Shown here in pieces: positions 6,247 through 11,070 of a stretch of DNA of 11,070 nucleotides (its first letter is position 1; every line of letters starts with the position of its first letter). The translations under genes were made by a program, and so were the position numbers. The DNA lies in assembly GCA_031289875.1 (NCBI GenBank), contig JAITOO010000173.1:1-11070 (forward strand). Reading direction: 5' to 3'. A model generated the notes under the pieces. The model worked only from the letters and a program-made list of their open reading frames with translations, was not told the origin of the DNA and did not search any database. The stretch comes from Flavobacteriaceae bacterium (lineage in GTDB: Bacteria > Bacteroidota > Bacteroidia > Flavobacteriales > Weeksellaceae).

Positions 6247-6972
6247 TTATTTTATTCCCTCGTAAATAGTTGCAACGCCGAAGGTCAGTCGCCTGTAATA
6301 GGCTTCCTTGAATCCGTTTTGCAAAATGAGTTTTTTCATCTTATCTCCGTGAGGCATAGAGTCCACAGAATCCGGAAGATAGGTGTAGGCTCTGGCATCT
6401 CCTGAGATGATTTTTCCGATATTGGGCAGGATTTTTTTGAAATAAAACATGAAAAACGGCGCAAAAAATCCTGACGGTTTGGAAAATTCCAAAATAAAAA
6501 GTTTTCCATTGTCTTTGAGGACTCTGCCCATTTCCTTAATTCCTTTTTCCAGATTTTCAAAATTCCGCACGCCGAAAGCGACCGTAACCGCATCAAATTC
6601 GTTGTTTTGAAAAGGAAGGTTTTCCGCATCGCCTTTGACGAGTTGAATCCTCTTCTCCAAATGGTTCTTCTGAATTTTAATTTGAGCAAAATCCAGCATT
6701 TTTTTAGACAAATCCAGTCCGACAATTTCGGCATCGTTTTTTTTGGCGTGTAGAATTGCCAAATCTCCCGTTCCTGTCGCCACGTCGAGAATTTTTTCAG
6801 GTTTGAGCCTTATCACGTTATTTTCCAGCTGCTTGCGCCAGTAAATGTCAATTTTGAAAGACAAAAGACGATTGAGAAAATCGTAGTTTTCAGAAATGTT
6901 GTCAAACATTTCTTCCACCTGCTTTTTTTTGCTTTCGGTTTCATTATAGGGTTTTACCACTTTATTAGTCAT
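6247..6972 (-). CDS. ubiE: Demethylmenaquinone methyltransferase UbiE/MenG
   Basis: Cytoplasmic, SAM-dependent C-methyltransferase that makes menaquinone from demethylmenaquinone, the last step of the respiratory quinone pathway. With the start at 6972 the protein is 241 residues, the usual UbiE length. Motif I is DVATGTGDLAIL (63-74). A second SAM-pocket segment is VGLDLSKKMLDFA (84-96), followed by KGDAENLPF (113-121) and the UbiE signatures AFGVRNF (132-138) and AYTYLPDSVDSMPH (195-208). The N-terminal VEEMFDNISENYDFLN is also typical. An upstream in-frame ATG at 7017 would add 15 residues (MNKSLNFAFL...) and overlap the previous stop by 8 bp. I prefer 6972 because homologues start close to VxPY and because a TAATTTTG -7 box lies between the two ATGs. 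It sits between the unknown membrane protein and porT in one transcriptional direction. Confidence 0.93.
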   Translation of the reverse strand: MTNKVVKPYNETESKKKQVEEMFDNISENYDFLNRLLSFKIDIYWRKQLENNVIRLKPEKILDVATGTGDLAILHAKKNDAEIVGLDLSKKMLDFAQIKIQKNHLEKRIQLVKGDAENLPFQNNEFDAVTVAFGVRNFENLEKGIKEMGRVLKDNGKLFILEFSKPSGFFAPFFMFYFKKILPNIGKIISGDARAYTYLPDSVDSMPHGDKMKKLILQNGFKEAYYRRLTFGVATIYEGIK

Positions 6973-6995
6973 AAATGATAAAGAATTTAAAAAGG

Positions 6996-7003
6996 CAAAA
7001 TTA
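6996..7003 (-). promoter_or_regulatory. Possible internal -7 box upstream of ubiE
   Basis: On the minus strand TAATTTTG fits TAnnTTTG exactly and ends 23 nt before the preferred ubiE ATG (6972). It would give ubiE-porT a promoter of their own besides read-through from the upstream gene. It overlaps the end of the upstream coding region and has no clear -33 partner. Confidence 0.4.
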
Positions 7004-7009
7004 AGAGAT

Positions 7010-7576
7010 TTATTCATAGTTAGACCGATAAAATTCTAAAAATTGATTTTTTCTGAAAATTTTTGTGCGGCTTTCTATAGAATCTCCTTTATTGACGATT
7101 TTGGCAAAATCTTGGTCGATATTGAAATAAAAATCATTGATAAACAAATTCTTATCAATTTTAATCTCGCCGAAATACTCTTTGCCGCCAATAACGGTTT
7201 TATGCGCTTTGTACAGAGAATCAATATTTTTGATGTAGCCATAATATCTTCTGAAAATGTAATAATCAGACAATGTTGGATTTACAACGCATCTTCTGGA
7301 ATTTTCTGCAAGAAAAAAAGTATCTTTTAATACCATATCTCCCTCTTTGGAAACAGCTGAAATCGTGTTTTTTCCGTCCAGAATTTCAATGTAGGTCGTT
7401 TGTTTCGGAGCTAAAAAATACTTTTTCCCGTTCAGTGTGATGTTCAAACTTTGTTCCGTCGGGTTGTCCATCAAAAAAGTTTCTTCTTTTTCAAGGAAAA
7501 ATTTATAATAGGAAACGACAGTTGTCAGCAATAACACGCCAATAATAAAACCGATAAGCGGGGCTTTCTTGTTCAT
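7010..7576 (-). CDS. Membrane-anchored protein of unknown function, upstream of ubiE-porT
   Basis: Protein of 188 residues with one N-terminal membrane segment right after MNKKAPL (about 8-23, IGFIIGVLLLTTVVSY), then a soluble, presumably extracytoplasmic part of about 160 residues. The first part reads as short beta-strands (SLNITLNGKKYFLAPKQTTY, ILDGKNTISAV), reminiscent of small carrier-type or PEGA-like beta domains, but I cannot assign a family. The rest is rich in Tyr, Phe and Lys. I chose the ATG at 7576 because the alternative GTG at 7597 falls inside a perfect -7 promoter box. It is the first gene of the probable ubiE-porT operon. Its position beside porT makes a cell-envelope role plausible but unproven. 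Confidence 0.75.
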   Translation of the reverse strand: MNKKAPLIGFIIGVLLLTTVVSYYKFFLEKEETFLMDNPTEQSLNITLNGKKYFLAPKQTTYIEILDGKNTISAVSKEGDMVLKDTFFLAENSRRCVVNPTLSDYYIFRRYYGYIKNIDSLYKAHKTVIGGKEYFGEIKIDKNLFINDFYFNIDQDFAKIVNKGDSIESRTKIFRKNQFLEFYRSNYE

Positions 7577-7596
7577 AACAAATAAAAAATTTCTCA

Positions 7597-7604
7597 CAAA
7601 GATA
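7597..7604 (-). promoter_or_regulatory. Bacteroidota -7 box for the unknown gene-ubiE-porT operon
   Basis: Minus-strand TATCTTTG fits TAnnTTTG exactly, 20 nt upstream of the ATG at 7576. It rules out the in-frame GTG at 7597 as a start. It lies back to back with a plus-strand -7 box 13 bp away. Confidence 0.6.
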
Positions 7605-7617
7605 AAAAATTAATGTT

Positions 7618-7625
7618 TAAATTTG
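7618..7625 (+). promoter_or_regulatory. Bacteroidota -7 box for the KAS III gene
   Basis: TAAATTTG fits TAnnTTTG exactly, 45 nt before the KAS III ATG at 7671. No clear TTG -33 element was seen. Confidence 0.5.
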
Positions 7626-7670
7626 CTGTTTGTAATCTAACATTTATTTATTTTAAGAATTAAATCCATT

Positions 7671-8756
7671 ATGTTGCAAAGCATTATTACAGGTTCGGGC
7701 TCATATTTGCCGAAAAAAACAGTTTCCAATAGCGAGTTTGAAGACATTGTTTTTTATGACGAAGACTACACGCCGATTGCCAATAAATCCACTTCAGAAA
7801 TTATCGAAAAGTTTGTCGATATCACGGAAATTACCGAAAGGCGCTACGTTGATAACGATGGAATCATGAACTCTGACTTGGCAGCAGAAGCTGCCCGTTT
7901 TGCTATTGAAGATGCAGGAGTTAATAAAGAAGAGCTTGATTATGTTATAGTTGCACATAATTTCGGAGATATTGATGCCGCTGAAAAACGCGTGCGACTC
8001 GTGCCTTCCCTTTCGGCTTTGACCAAATTCAAACTCGGAATTAAAAACAGCCGCTGCCGTCCGTATGACATGATTTTCGGTTGCCCGGGATGGAACGAGG
8101 GAATGATTCTCGCCGACCAGCTTCTCAAATCAGGGAATGCAAAAAAAATCTTGGTCGTCGGTTCAGAAACCTTGTCGAGAACGGTGGATCCTTTTGACCG
8201 CAATTCGATGATTTTCTCCGACGGAGCGGGAGCAGTCGTTGTAGAAGCGCGGGAAACCAACAACAGAGTGGGGGTTTTACAGCACTGTACTCAAAGTGAT
8301 AACGGCATCGAAACTTTTTATTTAAAAATGGACGTCTCTTTAAATCCTGAGTACAAGGTTTCTAATGCAAATATCAGCATGAACGGCAGAAAAATTTACG
8401 AATATGCGCTGACTTACGTGCCTGCGGCAATGAAAACAATTATTGATGAAGAAGGTTTAACTATTACAGACATCGACAAAGTGCTGATTCATCAGGCAAA
8501 TGCCAAAATGGATTACGCCATTCTCCAAAGACTTTTCAAATTGTATGGTTTGAAATCGGAGGATATTCCCGAAGGCTTTGCTCCCATGACCATTCAAAAA
8601 TTCGGCAACTCTTCAGTGGCGACGATTCCTACGATGTACGACATGATAAGTAAGGGAAACTTTGAAAATCAGTCTTTTAAATCGGGAGACCGTGTGATTT
8701 TTGCTTCCGTTGGGTCAGGAATGAATATCAATGCAATTTTGTACAGAATACCTTGA
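7671..8756 (+). CDS. 3-oxoacyl-ACP synthase III-like (KAS III / FabH superfamily), atypical
   Basis: Thiolase-fold condensing enzyme of the KAS III group, which joins an acyl-CoA starter to malonyl-ACP. The complete Cys-His-Asn triad is visible: Cys138 in IFGCPGWNEGM, His274 in VLIHQANAKM and Asn313 in FGNSSVATIP. The C-terminal SVGSGMNINAILYR (347-359) is the usual glycine-rich end. It differs from housekeeping FabH in three ways: it is longer (361 residues against about 317-335), the nucleophile motif is GCPGW rather than A-C-S/A-G-F, and there is a longer segment before the Cys (HNFGDIDAAEKRVR and following, 96-137). No fab, plsX or rpmF genes flank it. This divergent subtype is familiar in Bacteroidota (memory). 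The substrate is unknown; a starter enzyme for branched-chain or special lipids is possible. Start is the first ATG after the -7 box. Confidence 0.88.
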   Translation: MLQSIITGSGSYLPKKTVSNSEFEDIVFYDEDYTPIANKSTSEIIEKFVDITEITERRYVDNDGIMNSDLAAEAARFAIEDAGVNKEELDYVIVAHNFGDIDAAEKRVRLVPSLSALTKFKLGIKNSRCRPYDMIFGCPGWNEGMILADQLLKSGNAKKILVVGSETLSRTVDPFDRNSMIFSDGAGAVVVEARETNNRVGVLQHCTQSDNGIETFYLKMDVSLNPEYKVSNANISMNGRKIYEYALTYVPAAMKTIIDEEGLTITDIDKVLIHQANAKMDYAILQRLFKLYGLKSEDIPEGFAPMTIQKFGNSSVATIPTMYDMISKGNFENQSFKSGDRVIFASVGSGMNINAILYRIP

Positions 8757-8833
8757 TAATTGACGATACTGTAAATTTCTCGTTTATGCTAATGTGTTTT
8801 AATTTCGTGTGTTTTTTTAATAAATAATAGATT

Positions 8834-10051
8834 ATGAAACAGTTAATTCCCATATTGCTCCTTGTTTTCCTGATTGTGGAATTTTATTCTTATCAAGCGG
8901 TTAAAACGCTTACTTACAGCCGATGGATTCGCTTTTCGTGGATTGCAGTTTCTGTTCTTGTTTGGGCGGTCATTTTGTATTTTGTCTTTCATATGGACAG
9001 AAGTAATAAATATTTGGTGCAATTTATTGCAGGTCTGTTTGTTACGGTTTTCGCCACCAAACTTGTTTTAGGAAGTGTTTTATTGTTGGAAGATGTGGTA
9101 AGGATGGGCAGTTTTGTTTTTCAAAAAATATTTTCATCAAGCGAGGCTCATTTTCCTGCAAGAAGAAAATTTATCAGCATAACGGCGCTGGGTTTGGCTG
9201 CCATTCCATTTCTGTCTGTATTGAATGGAATTATTCGGGGCAAATACGATTTCACTTTGCGTAAAGTTAAACTCTCTTTTCCTGATTTGCCCGACGAGTT
9301 CGACGGTTACAAAATCGTGCAACTTTCCGACATTCATTTGGGAAGTTTCAACGAAAAAAATTCAAAAAAAATTGCCGCAGGCATTGATTTGGTCAATAGC
9401 CAAAACGCTGATTTATTTTTGTTTACCGGAGATTCTGTGAATTTTTACGCCGAAGAAATGGACTTTTGGCTTCCTCTGCTGGAAAAAATTGAAGCGAAAG
9501 ACGGAAAATATTCTATTCTCGGAAACCACGATTACGGAATGTATGCTTTTGGAGATAATCTTACGGCTCAACAGGAAAATGTAGAAAAACTCTATCAAAA
9601 ACATCAAAAAATCGGCTGGAAAATGTTGAGAAATCAATCCGTTCAAATTAACGGCAATAACAGTCATATCAATATTGTGGGTGTGGAAAATTGGGGACTT
9701 CCGCCTTTCCCTCAAAGAGGAGATTTGGAAAAAGCATCGCAAAACATTCCCAATGGAGAATTTAACATTCTTATGTCCCACGATCCTTCGCATTTCGACG
9801 CCAAAGTGAAAGAATTTGAAAAGAAAATGCACCTGACCTTGTCGGGGCATACGCATGGAATGCAGTTCGGCGTGGAAATTCCTAATGTAATCAAGTGGTC
9901 TCCTGTAAAATACAAATATCCGAAATGGGCAGGCTTGTATGAGGAAAAGGGGAAATATCTCTACGTCAATCGCGGTTTTGGATTTATCGGTTTTCCCGGA
10001 CGGGTCGGAATCCTTCCGGAAGTTACTTTGATTGAGCTAAGAAAATCTTAA
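8834..10051 (+). CDS. Membrane-anchored metallophosphoesterase (YkuE/YaeI-like)
   Basis: A 405-residue protein with an N-terminal membrane domain and a C-terminal calcineurin-type phosphoesterase facing one side of the membrane. Hydrophobic helices lie at about 3-18, 34-52, 62-85 and 113-131. The catalytic part contains every metal-site block: QLSDIHLG (163-170; Asp166, His168), FTGDSVN (197-203; Asp200), LGNHDYG (229-235; Asn231, His232), MSHDP (314-318; His316) and LSGHTHGMQFG (336-346; His339, His341). The last block has GHTHGMQ where relatives usually have GHTHGGQ. Bacterial relatives of this layout act on lipid-linked or UDP-linked phosphate compounds at the membrane, but the substrate here cannot be read. 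It starts 77 bp after the KAS III stop without a perfect promoter box of its own, so it may be co-transcribed. It is convergent with the NlpC/P60 gene, 33 bp away. Confidence 0.92.
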   Translation: MKQLIPILLLVFLIVEFYSYQAVKTLTYSRWIRFSWIAVSVLVWAVILYFVFHMDRSNKYLVQFIAGLFVTVFATKLVLGSVLLLEDVVRMGSFVFQKIFSSSEAHFPARRKFISITALGLAAIPFLSVLNGIIRGKYDFTLRKVKLSFPDLPDEFDGYKIVQLSDIHLGSFNEKNSKKIAAGIDLVNSQNADLFLFTGDSVNFYAEEMDFWLPLLEKIEAKDGKYSILGNHDYGMYAFGDNLTAQQENVEKLYQKHQKIGWKMLRNQSVQINGNNSHINIVGVENWGLPPFPQRGDLEKASQNIPNGEFNILMSHDPSHFDAKVKEFEKKMHLTLSGHTHGMQFGVEIPNVIKWSPVKYKYPKWAGLYEEKGKYLYVNRGFGFIGFPGRVGILPEVTLIELRKS

Positions 10052-10084
10052 TATTAGCGTTTGTAACTATTGTCAAGGTACTTG

Positions 10085-10789
10085 TCAGAGTTGGAACTGT
10101 TGGCTCTGTTTCTTGTTGTTGGAAGTAATAAAATCTTGGGTGTTTGCGATAATTCTTTTGGCTTTTCTAAATCTTTTTGACCAATACGTGTCGCTCAATG
10201 AAGTAATTGTAACTCCCAGAGAAGAAGAAGCATGAATAAAAAATACTTCGCCGGTTTCGCTTATGCTTTCCACAATTCCCACATGAGAAATCCTGTATCC
10301 CTGAGAAAAGAAAATCAAATCGCCACGCTTCAAATTGTCTCTCGTAATGCCGATTCCTTCGTTTGACTGTGAAGCAGAAGTTCTCGGCAGAAAAAAGTTA
10401 TTCGCCTGAAATACTTGCTGCACAAAAGACGAGCAATCAATGCCGTAGCGGGTTGTTCCGCCGAATCTGTAAGGCGTTCCTAAATAGGTTTTTGCTTCTT
10501 GAATCACATTGTATTCAATCAGAGAAGTTTTGTTTTCGGCATAGTTGTTGATATGCTCTAAATCAGATACATCAGGTTTAGGCATTGAAAGCGGCTCAGA
10601 TTTAAGAACTTTATCTTCTGTCCGCGTGGCATTGGGACCTTTGGTATTATTGTGTGCTAAAAGCAATTCATTTGATTTAGGATATTTATAAGTAGAGTTG
10701 CTAACTACGTAATTGGAAACGCACGAAGTTGTTGTGAAAGCAACAAAAACTACAAGAGCAGTGAAAGATAATATTTTAGGTAAGTTCAT
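10085..10789 (-). CDS. NlpC/P60 (C40) peptidoglycan endopeptidase, lipoprotein
   Basis: Cell-envelope cysteine peptidase that should cut peptide bonds in peptidoglycan stems. The 234 residues start with a signal ending in the lipobox TTSC (Cys23). A low-complexity Ser/Asn/Lys-rich linker follows to about residue 90, and then an NlpC/P60 domain (about 94-213). The catalytic residues are Cys119 in YGIDCSSFVQ, His169 in RISHVGIV and His186 in FFIHASSS. The substrate-pocket pieces YLGTPYRFGG (102-111), LPRTSASQ (134-141) and KRGDLIFF (154-161) are all standard. A short polar tail (Gln/Asn/Lys-rich) ends the protein. There is no SH3 or LysM domain, so wall targeting would rely on the lipid anchor. 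Upstream lies a -7 box and a Fur-box-like palindrome over the -33 position. Confidence 0.93.
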   Translation of the reverse strand: MNLPKILSFTALVVFVAFTTTSCVSNYVVSNSTYKYPKSNELLLAHNNTKGPNATRTEDKVLKSEPLSMPKPDVSDLEHINNYAENKTSLIEYNVIQEAKTYLGTPYRFGGTTRYGIDCSSFVQQVFQANNFFLPRTSASQSNEGIGITRDNLKRGDLIFFSQGYRISHVGIVESISETGEVFFIHASSSLGVTITSLSDTYWSKRFRKAKRIIANTQDFITSNNKKQSQQFQL

Positions 10790-10823
10790 AGTTAGTTAGA
10801 TTATGGCATTGTTTTAATGAAGC

Positions 10824-10831
10824 CAAAGTTA
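10824..10831 (-). promoter_or_regulatory. Bacteroidota -7 box for the NlpC/P60 gene
   Basis: Minus-strand TAACTTTG fits TAnnTTTG exactly, 34 nt upstream of the ATG at 10789. Its -33 region coincides with the palindrome at 10844-10862. Confidence 0.6.
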
Positions 10832-10843
10832 AAACAGTAAGCT

Positions 10844-10862
10844 GTAAATGAAAATCATTTTA
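10844..10862. promoter_or_regulatory. Fur-box-like palindrome over the -33 region
   Basis: The core AAATGA-AAA-TCATTT is a perfect 6-bp-arm palindrome. Aligned by eye to the classical 19-bp Fur box, 14 of 19 positions agree, and 12 of 13 in the core AATGATAATCATT. The centre is about 26 bp upstream of the NlpC/P60 -7 box, where a bound repressor would block RNA polymerase. It could also serve a plus-strand gene at 11023. Chance in AT-rich DNA cannot be excluded. Confidence 0.35.
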
Positions 10863-11022
10863 ACTTTTTTTAGTATAATTTTAACGTTTCGAGGCGAAGG
10901 TTAAGGAAATGTTAATGACTTGTTTCATGCTTTTGAAAAGCAAAGCAAAGAAAATATTGTTTAATTATTTGATTATTAATGAGATAAAATTCATTCAACC
11001 CGAAATGGGAGAAGGATTTTAA

Positions 11023-11070
11023 ATGTTAAAATTAAGAGCAAAATATCATCGAATTAAATCAATTGGAATG
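11023..11070 (+). CDS. Possible start of a plus-strand gene cut by the right edge
   Basis: An ATG at 11023 opens a frame that stays open for the 16 codons to the window end (MLKLRAKYHRIKSIGM). GGAGAAGGA ends about 7 nt upstream, a good ribosome site by the standards of this window. The other strand has stops in all three frames here. Too short to recognise or to prove. Confidence 0.3.
   Translation, partial: MLKLRAKYHRIKSIGM

Noticed and set aside
7574..7597. Upstream GTG start (7597) for the unknown membrane protein
   Set aside because: The GTG is part of a perfect TATCTTTG -7 box and would lie upstream of the predicted transcription start; the ATG at 7576 follows it at a sensible distance.
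9413..9856. 147-codon minus-strand open frame inside the metallophosphoesterase gene
   Set aside because: Antisense to the GNHD and neighbouring catalytic blocks, with no motif of its own.

Overview
The window looks like chromosomal DNA from a member of the Bacteroidota, most likely class Flavobacteriia (Chryseobacterium/Weeksellaceae-like). Three things support this. There is a PorT-family type IX secretion gene directly downstream of ubiE. There are several TAnnTTTG promoter -7 boxes instead of sigma-70 hexamers. And there is a mevalonate-pathway kinase of the flavobacterial type. No tRNA, rRNA, CRISPR array, transposase or phage gene was seen.

Layout. (1) 1-572, minus: N-terminal 190 residues of a CPA1 Na+/H+ antiporter that runs off the left edge. 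(2) 803-4228, minus: three genes in one direction, in transcription order a 120-aa Cys-motif membrane protein, a 288-aa Met/His-motif lipoprotein with two YtkA-like repeats, and a 661-aa TonB-dependent receptor. The receptor carries a CxxxM...HxM pattern like that of the copper receptor OprC/NosA. A strong 15-bp-arm hairpin sits just upstream of the receptor start. (3) 4436-5365, plus: mevalonate kinase, divergent from block 2. (4) 5458-7576, minus: a predicted operon of a membrane-anchored protein of unknown function, ubiE (menaquinone methyltransferase) and porT, convergent with the kinase. (5) 7671-10051, plus: an atypical KAS III (FabH-like) enzyme and a membrane-anchored YkuE-type metallophosphoesterase. 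(6) 10085-10789, minus: an NlpC/P60 lipoprotein, convergent with block 5. (7) 11023-11070: possible start of a plus-strand gene cut by the right edge.

Most blocks are core flavobacterial functions: isoprenoid precursors, menaquinone, type IX secretion, acyl condensation and cell-wall hydrolysis. Block 2 is the accessory part and the best candidate for an undescribed system. All three proteins carry separate thiol, thioether or imidazole patterns and seem to form one surface-to-periplasm pathway. I infer copper acquisition or handling: receptor in the outer membrane, lipoprotein as periplasmic or surface metal binder, and a small Cys protein in the inner membrane or periplasm. The copper assignment rests on motif spacing and remembered family features, not on a database search.

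Non-coding stretches are all under 300 bases. 573-802 shows no convincing gene, terminator or perfect promoter. 4229-4435 is a divergent promoter region with a 7-bp-arm dyad. 5366-5457 is a convergent gap with no clear terminator. 10790-11022 holds a -7 box and a Fur-box-like palindrome.
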